Origin: Glandiceps talaboti
Taxonomy: Eukaryota > Hemichordata > Enteropneusta > Spengelidae
Length of the DNA: 64,000 bases
Reading direction: 5' to 3'
Assembly: GCF_964340395.1 (NCBI RefSeq)
Contig: NC_135568.1
Span: forward strand, 16,481,776 to 16,545,775
Positions within the stretch are counted from its first letter, which is position 1, and each line of letters begins with the position of its first letter. Below the pieces are notes generated by a model that was given only the letters and a program-made list of their open reading frames with translations, was not told the origin of the DNA and searched no databases. Positions 11,095 to 25,600 of this stretch are shown here, in pieces. The position numbers were made by a program, and so were the translations under genes.

Positions 11095-13494
11095 TAAAAT
11101 TGATGATGTCCGATGCGATTGAACACATGTATGTTGTGCTTCTAACTTTATTGATGTAGTCGAAGAATGTGACGGATGAGAAACGTTAACTTTGAGCCAT
11201 GTATTGAAAATGACTGAATAATGATGCTATTCACGCACATTAATACAACCATATGTGTTGAGCCATTCTATCAGAAACAGTAGACCGTCTTACGGTCTAA
11301 CTTTACTACGAGGTGAAAAATGGTAGTTCGTCATGAATTATGTGTTGGGCGTATTTAGGGTAACTTGAATTAAACGAAACTGGTACAATGCTAACTGTAT
11401 GAGGGCGTAATACACAATCAATTTCCCATGACATTTCACAACGAGTATGCACTAATTGTAACAAATAAACACTGCCACACGATTAGATGTCGTTTAATTA
11501 AGTAAACGTAGCAGTGAAAATCTGACACAATTATCAGAAACACATTCATTTTAACTTCTGTAATGGAAAGACCTTATGGTCTGTCTGATTGTCTGTTTGC
11601 CCGCCTACCCGCCTATCTACATGTCCGTCAACATCGCAATAACAGATTTGGTTTGTGTAACAATGCTATGAAAATTACTGTTACATTTATATAATTTAAA
11701 ATATCTGTATTTTAGGTGATAGGTTATAAAGCTTAAGGTCATACATTTATAATCAGCCTGTATTGGCGATGGCAAAAATATGTAGATGTCTTATAGCGTC
11801 TTTTTGAATGGTAAGCGGCACGACATTGCTGATTGTTTTAGGTTTTAATGGCATTGGTTGTTTCCAACTACTACCACTAGAGTAAGTTTACGTGAGGGCA
11901 CTAGATTAAATATGCATCCTATATGTGGATCTGAATATAGTTGACAGGTGAAGGCTAGAACTCACGAAGACTAGATAGATGTATGCACAAAGGACATTGT
12001 TGGGACTGAGGCCAACATACCAACTTCACCACTTTGTCTCGAATATTTTACCGCACTGTTTTCCCTTCTATCATATGAGACCCACCCCTTTACTCACAAC
12101 ACAACTAAAAATTAATTCACGACTTGTCTTCGGCAGTGACTTGACTGACATGTTCTGATATTGTGGTACAATGGTCGCAGTCATGGGATGTGGCAACAGT
12201 GGTATGAGGTACCGGTGGATGGATGGATGTCAAAATCGCACAATAATGCAAAGTTAGTCAGTTTAACATGTGAATTTCCCTACTTCCATTTTTTAAAATA
12301 CGGATCTCCACCGAGAACCGATTTGTGACATGTGGCCCTTCTAATAATAATTCCCCGGCCCACCCCTTTGTAATAATTGAAGGTTCCTACGATTCGTCGT
12401 GTCGTTCATCTGCCCTCAATGTTGTCCTATTTCCCAGGCGACATGGCACGTCGTATGTTTCATACTACATTCATGGTAGATCGGAAATTAATCAAAACAT
12501 AGGATATAGTAATTAATCCACGATACACTTGTCCTACAGATATTGTATGTGATACACAATTAACTACTTACGGGTAGAAGGAAAACCATTGAAGGTATTT
12601 AGGTACTGTGTATTTGGTGACATCATATTTTGTATCTATTCAAATGTCGCACAGCATAGTATAGACCATCAACAGTGCCTGGTGTAAATTTGATTCCTAT
12701 CAAAGTCATACATCGAGTAGTATTGTGGCAGAACAGTAAAACCATTGTCTTTATATGTAAATGTGTATAGTTCATTGTACAACATTAATATTTATTTTTT
12801 AAGTGATGTTACAGTATTCATCGTCACACGAATTCGTCTCAAGAGAACAATACACCAGTTTTACGCTAGTGTGTACAATTAAAGGAACTCAATATACAAA
12901 AAACCCAAACAAAACCCTTTCTTGGGCGTTTTAACGAACATTACGATACATTATATTACTCTGCAAAGGACAGGTACACATAGAATCACATTTAGTCAGT
13001 TGAAACATTTTATGATCTTCAAATGGACATTGGAACATTTGGATCAGTTTTTGTACATTTTGTGTCTATAAGTTAAGGACGACATGCAACGTTTACCAAT
13101 CATACCCATACAACATAACATGTATATAGTCACGTGATTGAACAACGATCAAACGTTGACAATTTCTCATTTCCCCCATGATCGCCCTCTGTCGTCGGTG
13201 GTTCCGATGTTTATCAAGTCGATTTCTTATCACTGACCTATTTACAAGTTTGATAAACTGTTTCATTGGATTTCGGCCAATGAAGTGTTAGTACAATGGG
13301 TTTTCATTGTGTCCATATATAGTCATGGTTTTTCTGCTATTGTTAATACACCCCTTTATGAGACATGTAATACAATGAAATGGAACCTTCCTACCTTGTC
13401 AAATTAGAATCATCTCATCATAAGTGACCAATCATAACGTTTATAGGTAACCAAATGTACAATTCACGCCCACGCTGGTTACCGCCATGAAATA
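11095..13494. other. Long non-coding stretch
   Basis: About 2.4 kb without a recognisable gene, RNA or mobile element. It lies upstream of the HSPA12-like gene and may include its distal regulatory sequence. Confidence 0.4.
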
Positions 13495-13495
13495 G

Positions 13496-13502
13496 TATAT
13501 AA
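13496..13502 (+). promoter_or_regulatory. Predicted TATA box of the HSPA12-like gene
   Basis: TATATAA lies 102 bp upstream of the proposed start codon at 13604. This would place transcription start near 13525-13530 and give a short 5' UTR of about 75 nt. CCAAT-like sequence also occurs close by (13503-13507). Inferred from position only. Confidence 0.4.
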
Positions 13503-13603
13503 CCAATGTTTTCTTATCCTATCTTTATTCCGTTCGACCGATGGTACCAATTGTGTAAGAACGATCTTTTCAACAATCCGGCATACTCCGAGTCTTCTTT
13601 CAA

Positions 13604-13631
13604 ATGGCCCATCGCAACCCGCCACAGCAAT
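13604..13631 (+). CDS. HSPA12-like gene, exon 1 (start codon exon)
   Basis: A 28-nt coding part (MAHRNPPQQ plus one base) ends at a GTGAGT donor. The start has A at -3 and G at +4. The phase (1) exactly matches what exon 2 needs, and joining yields Phe then SPKFESLATVAIDFGTTYSG, a normal short HSPA12 N-terminus. A TATA box lies about 100 bp upstream. Without transcript data this tiny exon remains a prediction. Confidence 0.62.
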
Positions 13632-16600
13632 GTGAGTATACACGCACAATCTCAAAACTGTTCGGTGGTACTTGACATCGTGGATATTAAGTTAATGGCT
13701 GTTTTCATTTTCAACTTACCTAAAGGAATTCCGAAAATCTTGTTTTCAAGAAGCACATTCATCAAAATCTGACTATTTTGTGCAATCCATCGATCTGAAA
13801 CCTGTTGTAACTATACCAGCAATTTGAATATGTATACATTTTCTAAAGTGCTACATTTTTGCGGCGATTCGTTCATGTTTGTGCAAACACATCGAAACTG
13901 TGTAGATATTTAAGTCTTTTTACAAAATTGACGGAGAAGTTCTTGTTTTGCTGACGTTATACACATGTTCATGTTGATTAAATTAATTTTGGCCACATGA
14001 ACAGAAAACTCGGCCTCAGTTTATTGTTGGTTTATTGTTCCCCTTTCACACGTTCACTCCTACTTGATGATTTTGAATTTTGACATGTATGACTCCCATC
14101 ATATATATGCTAATAGGAAATGCAAAAAGGTTTAGGTGGAAAGAGGTAAATAATGTCGAGTAACTGAACTATCGAAAATTACTGCCACTTGAAGCTGACA
14201 AAGTTTAGCAAAATATGATAAGACAATTGGTCAATTTAGCCAAATATTAATTTTACTATGTGGGCATTTATTTTTTGTCAAAAGTGGTCATAGGAGAAAC
14301 TTTGTGTTGGCTCATGAAATTTTGTCCTCCCAATCCAATACGTGGAAAATGACGCATCTTCTAGATAATATATTAGCAATTCTATATTACATACTGCGAG
14401 TACTTAGCGATGACAATAGATGTTATCTTCCTGAGGTTTTCAACTGGCTTGGTACTTAACATAGCCCCATTTACATGTAAAAGGTTAACTCTGTACTGCC
14501 CTCAGTTGTAATTATTACTATATGTAGTATTGGAGTATTTTGTAATAAAATTTGTACTACTTTACAATAGCTGGCCTGAGTTTTAAAAAAATGAATGAGT
14601 TGATTTAATTTGTGATAAGATCCAAATTTTAATACTATGCGAAGAATGTCTAGTGTCATTAAATTTAACATTCCTAACGTTTTTCGGTATAAATTCTCAA
14701 ACAGGACGTTACACTCATTTTACATTAACTAGGGTGTAGCTTTCGATTAATGTGGTTTTGTAACATAGTTCGTTATCGTTTTTTTAATCATTACAAAAGT
14801 TACAATAACTTGATCATTCTGGATATACGCTCTCAAAGTTCACCATGTAGATAGCAGTGGAATTTAGCCAACACTAAACCGGGTATGCAAATACATAAAA
14901 AAGTTCATAGAGGTAACATGATTTAATGGAAAATTATGTTCCAAAATGTTAAAGGGAGAACAAGATATAAAAAGAAAAACATAGTAGCTGAGAATATAGA
15001 ACACTTGGGTACTGTACTCCCGGGGAAAAGCAACCTCCTGTAGTTACGTTGCAATAAAACAAGTCTTCATAATAGTTAATCAATATAGCAGTGTACATAC
15101 TAAATTAAGTTACTTTAGTTTCAGATGTATATAATTATATCGTAAATTGTCTTTTTCTCTTAACAGTTTCCCCCAAATTTGAATCTTTAGCCACAGTTGC
15201 TATTGATTTTGGGACAACCTACAGTGGATTTGCATTTTCGATTAACAATGAAGTTGCTGCAAGACGTGAGGTTTATGAGTATAAATGGAAAGGTGAAGAC
15301 GGGAAAGATTATCTGAAGGTACCTACTTGCCTTTTGTTGAACCGTGACTTGTCCTTCAATGCTTTTGGCCTCAGCGCAGAGAATCGATATTTAGAACTAG
15401 CTGAAAAGGAGGATCAAGAAAGCTATTTCTTCGACAAATTCAAAATGGACTTGCACCACGACTCTGGAGCTGTAAGTATTTCGCAATGATACACACAATT
15501 ATATAATGTTCTCTCCGAAACACAATGCTAAAGACGTTTATTTTTCTTTTTACATCCTAATGGAATATTGCTGATTGTTGCAAGCTTGTAATGTTACTGT
15601 GATAAGTTCAGAAGCTTAGTCTGTCGTATGTAGTACAACTGTGTTGTCGTTACCATGGTAACGGTTTGTATTACAGTTCAGAACGCGTTTACATTATTAC
15701 TTCCTTGTAAATGGACTTTGATTGTGATTGATGCTGAATAAACGTCCATGGTACACCTGGCTGTCACAAATGAGGCACCTGGCTTACACCTCAATCGAGT
15801 GTAGCGCGAGTTTGTACGTTATATTATAGTTGGGACCTATATATTTACGATCTGGAGAATGCCATTATGCCGAACGAAGTCTTGGTCTACCTCAGTCATG
15901 CCAGTAGATAAGATAAAGGAACAATTACACGTCCACAATTCAACATACTTAGTTATCTTACCACATAGGCAAACTTCAATACACTGTAGATAATTTCATG
16001 TATATGCCCAGTCCACCATGTTAGGTTAAATACCAAAAATCCTTAGGTTTGCCTTCGCAACTCAATAATTTTGTCCTTTCATTATCACCCACCAATCCCA
16101 TCCCCACTATCGCCCGTGGACTATTTGACGCCACGACATTTATTATTAAGAAAGACAAAAATACTATGACATCACCGGTACTCTGTCAAAGGTGTCTCTT
16201 AAAATTGCAAACATCTGTGTATACTATTATAAATTTGAACATATGATTCAAAGTGACTGGTGTCTGTTCAGAAGCTGTACTGACAATGCGTATTAGAAGT
16301 GGTTACGTTTTGATAGATTCGAATATGACCGAAACGATTGAACCATTAAACAGTAATAATCTTTACTAATATTAAGTGGCTTTTATGAATTCTACTGCAA
16401 AGACACTTGAAACACTTTTCGGTAATCACCTCAAACCATTGCATACCCACCAAATGGCAATACTCGACATTGTCTACACGAGCCATGTCAACATCAGAAA
16501 AATCATAACCACAGTCCAAACTTGACGAGCTATGATGGCATAGTGGCATCAGCTGAGCCTAACAATAGTACCATCAAAATTATGATTGCCACTTTAAACA

Positions 16601-19600
16601 ATATCCGTTGCATATCTGTTTTACTGTATCGAGTCAGGGTTTACAAGTACAATCATAAATGTTACGTAGAGTTGGGGAACATAATGATTCATTTGAAATG
16701 GAAGAATCAATAGTATTTCTTTGTGACGCTGCTCACTGCGGTTTGACACAAGTATGTGTCAATTCCAAAGTTCACCGGAGACTTATAACTAATATATAGG
16801 ATGAAAATTAATCACATACTCTCTGCTTTGTAAAGACATAAAAGTCATTGAATAAAACACTGACAAAATATAGCCCTAGCTCATGTAACCAATTTCCTGT
16901 TGCCCAGCTATGAACAAGTACCAGTTGCATATAATAATTTATATTGGGGCCTGAGGTGTCACCGTTGGCTTTGTTTGGGATGCAAGTGTTAAGTGTACAG
17001 TTATGAAGAAACAACAACCACATAAAGGCTGAGTTTGCAATGATCACATCTATATTTACAATCGGCACAAGAGATACGAATACATACAAAAAGTACTCAA
17101 TACATATATACAATTACATACATCAAACATCTAATAAATACAATAAATGTCATCAATTAATTGTAATCCAACTGGACAGTATGCTGTGATGGATTAATGA
17201 CTTATGCCAAGTATATAAATAGTTCAATATTCAAATACTTCAAATACAATAATTTCTAACATCTACTTTAATTAACTTCCAATGAATTCTGAATCTCGTC
17301 GAGGTAGGATACCGGCTTGTCAAAATCTCAATTTAGAATGCAACGCTTCAATGAAATACTTAGTAGTTGTAGGAAACTCGGGATATTCCCACGTATCACT
17401 CCATAAATTCAATCTAGATTCTATTATTGTTCTAAAGTCTTCATTCACCAATGAAGGTACTCAAAATCAGAGGTTAAGTATCAATGTATCCCAATAAATT
17501 AAAGTTAGTAACTTGTACGATTCAACTCAGAAATCTGGAATTACAAAAACAATAAAGTTAATCAATTATTCAATGGGATTAATGTATTCAGTGGCAGTAT
17601 AATTAATTTATCGTTAAGTTCAACTGTAAAAGAATCAAATACAAACTAATTAATTATACAATGGAATTAATGTGTTCAATGACAATATAATTAATTCATC
17701 ATTTAGATCAACTGTGTCAGGAATCAAATACAAACTAATTAATTATACAATTGAATTAATGTATTCAGTGACAATATAATTAATTCATCGTTCAGATCAC
17801 TGTGTCAGGAATCAAATACAAACTAATTAATTATACAATGGAATTAATGTATTCAATGACAATATAATTAATTCATCACTCAGATCAACTGTAAAAGAAT
17901 CAAATACAAACTAATTAATTATACAATGGAATTAATGTGTTCAATGACAATATAATTAATTCATCATTTAGATCAACTGTGTCAGGAATCAAATACAAAC
18001 TAATTAATTATACAATGGAATTAATGTATTCAGTGACAATATAATTAATTCATCACTCAGATCAACTGTGTCAAGAATCAAATACAAACTAATTAATCAT
18101 ACAATGGAATTAATGTATTCAATGACAGTATAATTAATTCATAGTTCAGATCAACTGTGTCAGGAATCAAATACAAACTAATTAATTATACAATGGAATT
18201 AATGTATTCAATGACAGTATAATTAATTCATCATTCAGATCAACTGTGTCAGGAATCAAACACAAACTAATTAATTATACAATGGAATTAATGTATTCAA
18301 TGACAGTATAATTAATTCATCATTCAGATCAACTGTGTCAGGAATCAAATACAAACTAATTAATTATACAATGGAAGTAATGTATTCAGTGACAATATAA
18401 TTAATTCATCGATCAGATCAACTGTGTCAGGAATCAAACACAAACTAATTAATTATACAATTGAATTAATGTATTCAGTGACAATATAATTATTTCATCG
18501 TTCAGATCAACTGTGTCAGGAATCAAACACAAACTAATTAATTATACAATGGAATTAATGTATTCAGTGACAATATAATTAATTCATCGTTCAGATCAAC
18601 TGTGTCAGGAATCAAACACTAACTAATTAATTATACAATGGACTTAATGTATTCAGTGACAATATAATTAATTCATCGTTCAGATCAACTGTGTCAAGAA
18701 TCAAATACAAACTAATTAATTATACAATGGAATTAATGTATTCAATGACAGTATAATTAATTCATCATTCAGATCAGCTGTAGGAAGAATCAAATACAGA
18801 CTAATAATTCATTCAATGGACAGTGACGACATCAGTAGATTTACATGCAAAATAAATAATTTACTGAACACTGTGCACTCCACACACGTAGAAATACATG
18901 TACTTGCAGACGAGTAGCTCTCTGTACCATTTCAACTTTATAATTCAGCTCAGTAGTTTCAGCAACGCGTCTTTTCTTCTCAGCTCCAATTCTCTCTCTC
19001 CTGACATTCTTTACTTCGTCCTCAGCTCTCAGGAATACTTCTTCTACAGACCAGGGTCTACAAACACTGCTTTCGTAGTACTGAGACATAAATAGAAACG
19101 TCCAAAACACAGGCAAATAAGTGAGTTACTGAACACTGTACACGCTCCACATACATAGAAACACGTGTTACTTGCCGACGAATGGTCCTCATATCAGCTT
19201 ACAACTTCATACATTTTGCTGTTTGTCTTCTTTCAGCATAGTTGAGTATAGTCCTGCTTACATGACGGTGCACGAGTCTATATTACTGACTTGACTCTAA
19301 ACACCGTCATGCAAAGAGCAATAGAGTCGGCCAATTACGACACCACAAGCAAAATGTATGTGTGCCGATTGCAAGAGAATTGCCTAGCCAATGATCAAAT
19401 ATTAGCAATCGATCGAATATCTATACGCCATTTCCATTCCTCTGACGGTAGTATTCCCTGCTCAGATCACAAAAAGCGTCGAAATCGGACCTTTTCAAGT
19501 TCGAACTGCAACATTCAAATAACCCTCGTTAACACCACCATATTTGATATCGTTGAGTGAGATGAATAATTACCCAGAGACACTTGCGCCGACGTACGTA

Positions 19601-22600
19601 AGGAGAAGTGATTAAATTTACGGTAGAACTTGAAAAGTCCGATTTTGATAGTTTTGGTCATCCGTTATAGGACTTTTGCAGTCAAAATGAGGTAAACCGA
19701 CTAAATAATAGATTTGTTGTAATATTTGACCACTGGGCGATTTTATTCCTTAGTTACCGGCATTTTTGTAAGTCCGTATTTCGCGGCTGGCTCTTTCCAT
19801 GACTGAGGTAGGAGGGACAATTATCAGAATCGAGTCCCGGATTACTCCGCATGCAAGCAGGACTAAGTTGAGTAAGGCAGCAGTCAAGTTGCCCTCTGAA
19901 ATTGACTTCAGCTCAGTACTTCAGCAACGTGCCTTTCTTCTCCTTCTCTTCAGCCTCAGTTCTCTCTCCGCCTTTCTCTAACTTCTCTATCTCCTACCTT
20001 TCTTTCCGTCTCCTCTGCTGCATGCGTGCTTCCACCAAGTTCGAGCTACTAACAAGTTACCAGGGGGGGGGGAACGATACCTACCACGTGATATGGTTTG
20101 ACCCCTAGAACAATAGAGCGTGACCCCGCTGCACTACAACTTAGTACAAGCGAGTATTTCCCGTTTTTCAATGAATTTTGAGTGTATATGTAAATAATTT
20201 CTCAAGAAAAATTCCACATTTGTTGTAAAGCTATAAAGCATCATCCCAAACTGCTTAAATAATATCAAAAACGTCCAGTTGTGAAATTATTTATGTTCGA
20301 ATGCAGGAGACAGGTCAAACTACTTAGTCAGAGCTTTCGACGAACGCTATTTTCCGATGTTTTTTCACAGAAGAACACAATGTATTCAATGAAAAAAATC
20401 AACATTTATACATTTTGATTCATGATGATTTACGTTATATCTTGCCACCACTAAGTGCTCCACGAATAATGACTATACGGCAGCGTCAAAGAGTAGTCGA
20501 AACTGTCTTAATTTCAAGATGGCGACGCACGCCTCGTCATATTCCTATAAGGGGTGGACCATTTGATATCCTGGGGGGGGGGGGCTTGGAAGATTTCGGG
20601 GAAAAAAATGATGCCAAGTGGATTTGCTTGAAAAAAAAATCCGGATATGAGTGGGTGATGGAAAAAAAAAAGATGGACCACTGCTGCTAGAAAAAAAAAT
20701 ATCTTGATAGGGAAATGATGCACAGGTTCGAGTATACTGTTCAACCTGCTCGTACCTCTCCAACCAGGACACTTGTCAAATCATGACGAACAGTTTCAAA
20801 CACATGTCAGGGACCAGTCAGTTTCGTTAGCCTGTGGTACATATATATATTTGTTCTTGTCTCTGTTTCTTTCATAAATGGTTTAAATATTACTTCATGT
20901 AAGGGCTCAAACATAACTATACATAAAATTATACATATAATACATGTATTACCTAGCTACCACACTAGTTACATGTAATTTTTTGGCTGTTTCACAATCA
21001 GTGCTTCACTTATCTTGCACTTTGGGGCAAAAGTGAACTTGACTGTTTTGTAACGGTAATCTTCATACTATTACTATTGGATAGTTTATAAAAGAACTTA
21101 CTTATTGTCTGTGAATGGCCTAAACATTGCCTTTTGAAGTAAAAATCCTCCAGGGCTTCTCGGGGGAGACCCCCTAGAACCCCCCCCCCCCATTCACACA
21201 CACTCACACAAGAGGTACACATATCCCAGTCTTAAAGCTCTTCCTCTACAGCTTACTGTCAGATGCTATGAAACTTTATTCATGGGGTCAGTGACTTTTT
21301 GTTGGCCCAATGGGAAATAATTAAGACTGACACCCCCATCCCCCCAAGCTGGAGAAAATGACCTGTCTATCTAAATGTCTGAGCTCACCAATCAAATTTC
21401 CGATTTGTATTTTCAGTGTGTCATCATACCATGGCATAAAAACTGTCAATGATGTTTATTTAATTGAAAATCAAACATGTGTGAAATATGTAGTTTTCTA
21501 AATAATATCTGTGTGTGATAGAACAGCATCTTTTTACTCTCTGTATTACCCTGTGTGAAAACCAAACAGGAAATTGTGGCAACAAATGTAGGTGTTCAAC
21601 GTTGACGTAAAAAAAAAATCCGGATATCTCAAAGAAGTAAAGAAAAAAAAAGTTGCCAGCATAGGCGAAGGAGAAAAAAAATAATTCTCAGGCAAGCAGG
21701 TGGGAAAAAAAATAATGACTCTCCACCAATCTCCCCCCCCCCAGGATATCGAATGGTCTACCCATAATGTAACGTTGTACTAGTAATAGTACCATACACT
21801 TTCGAACAAACCACTTTGCCAGAAATGCTGTTATAAATACAAAAAAACACCGTAAATCTCACATTTTTATTTTATTTTATATAATACATTTTTTCGTGTC
21901 ATTGTCGTATAACTAGGGCCACCCTGGATACATTATGCAGCGATCACATATAATATTTCTGACGGGAGTACTCCTCACTCTCTCTGCAAGAAATGCGTCG
22001 AAGGCACAACCAGTTTCATTTCACTGGGAACAGCACGTATCTGAAACAATACACATGTAAAAATGTTAAACAACTACATAGTTTACTTGTCGACACGAAT
22101 GAAACTTCATTTTTCAGTAAGTACGGCAAGACAGAGAACGCAGAAAGAACGTAAACTTATGGGCGTTAGACCGGGTGCGGTACGTTATGCCAGGCGTAGT
22201 GCACTGATCACCTGACCTCGAGCTTGCACACTAGCGTACTAGACGTAGACGTCGCTTGCTGGACGTTGAATGTCACAACTATCACAGTCATTAATTATCA
22301 ATGGACATGTAGGTATCCAACAAATGCTGCCTTGAAGTTCATTCTAGAAAATGGAATATCCATGTGCTTTTTTCATTTTGGTAAAAACGCGACCGCGACC
22401 TACCGAACTACAAATACAATGAACTGCAGGCCGGCATGTAGTCTTGCTGCTAGACGTTCGGGCTTTTTTTCGATGCTATAACTATAAGCGAACGAAGTTC
22501 GCATGTGAGGGCCTGCCCGAACATCCTCGATAGTGTTGTTCGGCTGTGTGTCGTATTTTATCGGAAGAACATCCGAGGGCTAGCTGATAGACTAGCCGGC

Positions 22601-25600
22601 ATGTACACGTACGGTACGGTATACATGGTCACGTCGCTGAATACTTTTCGATCTGATTTGGTACCAGTACACATAATAAATTACGATGGCAAAAATAAAG
22701 GAAAGACGAATTTAAAACGTATGAAACGTGAAAATGTACGTACCTTGTCAATCTGTTGTCAACAGCGAATTTGTATCCAGTAGTACACAGTGCTAGGGGT
22801 AGGCAGGAAGTGCACTCGACAGTGTATCAATACTGAATGAGCTTCATTGCGCTGACGCGATAGCGTGTCACGTGACAGGCATCGCCCCCCCCCCCCCCTG
22901 CAAGTTACCACTGCCCACTGTCCAAGGTCAAGTCCCAGGGTTCCTTAGTTAGGTCGAGTAATAGCGCCCTCATGATAAAGCTGCAAATACTTTTGTTTAT
23001 ATCATCTGGTTACACTCAGAAAAAAGTGGGCTGAGGCCTTTTGGGAACAATCAGAATTTACGGCTGGAGAGACTGAAGCTAAAGAAATCGGATCAAGGTG
23101 TTTCCACCCCTATACGCTCGCCGAAAATTTATGCCTCCAAGAACCCGACGATTTTCGTATCGCTCCCCGCCTAACAAACACTACACATAATAAATTGATG
23201 CCTGTAGTTCTAACATGTACTCTGACATACTTCAATAGCCTAGAGGGCTTCCCTTCAATCTTGCTTTATGAGAAGAGACGGCATCACTGAAAAAGACTTC
23301 GAAAAAGAGACATATGTAGAAACCCATTCAGAAGCACAAACTATTAAAATTATACAGTGTCACACAATTTAAAGCTATAGAATACTTCAATATGGTTTTC
23401 AACACCTCAAATACTTAGCAATTTACTCCAGTACATGTTTGTTATCTGGTCCTTGTCCTTATTTTAATTTCCTCGCAACAAATTATGTACAGTAAGGCGA
23501 GAACTACTATATGCTTTCTTATGAACATTACAAACATACCGATGTATTAAGTTACAAGGCACTACTGGAATATCGAAACGTTACGGTCACTAAATGTTAA
23601 AGTACAATAGTTACATGTCTTACCGAAAACAAAGTCTTTTCAGTTGTTTGTAATTAAATAATGATTCTAGGTCAAGGCTGAGTTTATTTGATATATTTCC
23701 ATTTACAGGTTATCGATAGGAATATGAAAGTGAAAGCGAAAAATGGTAAATCTGTACCTGCGCTCCTAGTGTTCTCTGAGTCATTGAGGTGTATCAAAAC
23801 GAAGGCGCTAGAAGTTTTGAAAGTTCAATTTGGACATGCTTTTGAATGTAAAGACATTCAATGGGTTATCACTGTTCCTGCAATTTGGCGACCATCATCT
23901 CGACAGTTTATGAGGGAAGCAGCAGAGAAGGTGAGCATACACATCTCATGTCACTCGTCCCTTAGATGTCACATTGCACTATAATACATACATGTACTGA
24001 CTTCACTAACTATAATATGATCATATACTATGAATATAACTGCAATATAGGAGAAAAGTAATAGTAGTTTCCACCTATAGGGAGTCTTTGAGTGTCAAAT
24101 ATTTAGCCAGAAAACAAGAAATGCTTTCATCACTGGTAGGATTTCACACAATGGGTATTGCACATTTAACGTGCCTCTGTACATATTGTTTGTTAGGATG
24201 TGAATGTTGGGGGCGGGGGTTATTTTTAACAACAACAACCAGAATTCCCCTGTACATAAATTTGAAGATAGCTTTAACTTTCTTATTTCTACATTTCAAG
24301 GTAACAAAATAATTCATAGATGCATATTCTCAAATTCTCTTTTTCAAAGGCGGACATGTTAACAACTGGCAATAGGGATCAGCTTAAAATTGCCTTAGAA
24401 CCAGAAGCTGCCTCGATATTCTGCAGGAGAGAAAAGATGTGGCGGCTTGAAAATAAAACAGACCAGGGAAAGGCATACATGGTCGTCGACTGTGGAGGTA
24501 TGTATGTGTCATTGGTATAGTTATGGTATTGTATGAGTATAGCTATGAGAGTTTTCCACTGCTCAAGTACATGTACATCAGTTAGTGTGAGTGTATGTCC
24601 ATATTAGTGTATTTAATAATCTTTACCGCCCGTATATGGGTTTTGCGGATCGAGGTTGTGCTTTGGAAGGGCCCAACTTTGAGAGGGCCCATAAGCCATA
24701 CGACCGATAAGGTAATGTTACATATAATGTTAATGTATTATATACCACTTGAAGTGCTAAAATACTTTTGCAATAAATAATTTGGGCATTATTAGAGAAA
24801 TTACACTGAAAATTCATCGCCATTACGTTCGTTGTAAATCTCGGCATATATATGTACATGCCAAGGCCTCATCAGATATATGGCCTGGTGGATTGATTGC
24901 GGTATGTTCATATATATGCACACACGCATTGTTGGAATCGCACGAAACACACAAACGCACAAAAACGGAAAAGATGTAACACAAAATTACCGTTAACAAG
25001 GTTTGGCATTTAATCAAATTTATGGTAATTTGACTGTACAACACATGTTTTGGAAAATAAAGTTGTATACGGTGGTTGAATACCTGCCATGATGAACGGC
25101 ATGCATGCATGTGTTACTACGCTGAAGTAGGCTGCTGTAAGATACTGACCTATATTCAGTGGTAAGTTCAACACAACGTAATCTCAGAGGTACCAGATCT
25201 CAGGACACGTATTCTGTGGAATAAACTAAAAAAAGACTCAAAAGATTACTATTGGGTAGAATGACATATACGATTTTGCAGCTATGGGAATGATTCAATC
25301 AAACTTCTCAATTTAGTTACAGCCAGGAATCAAAGTTCCTTGGAATGTCTTTATTTGTCTCGGTAGAGTTCTGCTCACGAAGCGCATTCAAATCCGTGTT
25401 TCTCAGTTAAGGCATCAAGCCAGTCTGCCAAAATGTTTGACACAAATTCCATTGTGCTTCAACCGTATACGTCACCAACATTTTATTTAAAACTAATGTT
25501 CATTATGGTTAACAAACAAGTTGTTTACAGCAAAATTGACTCTCTTATCCTTATTTAGAAAGTACTCATTAATACAATTAATTGAGTTCAGAAATAGCAG

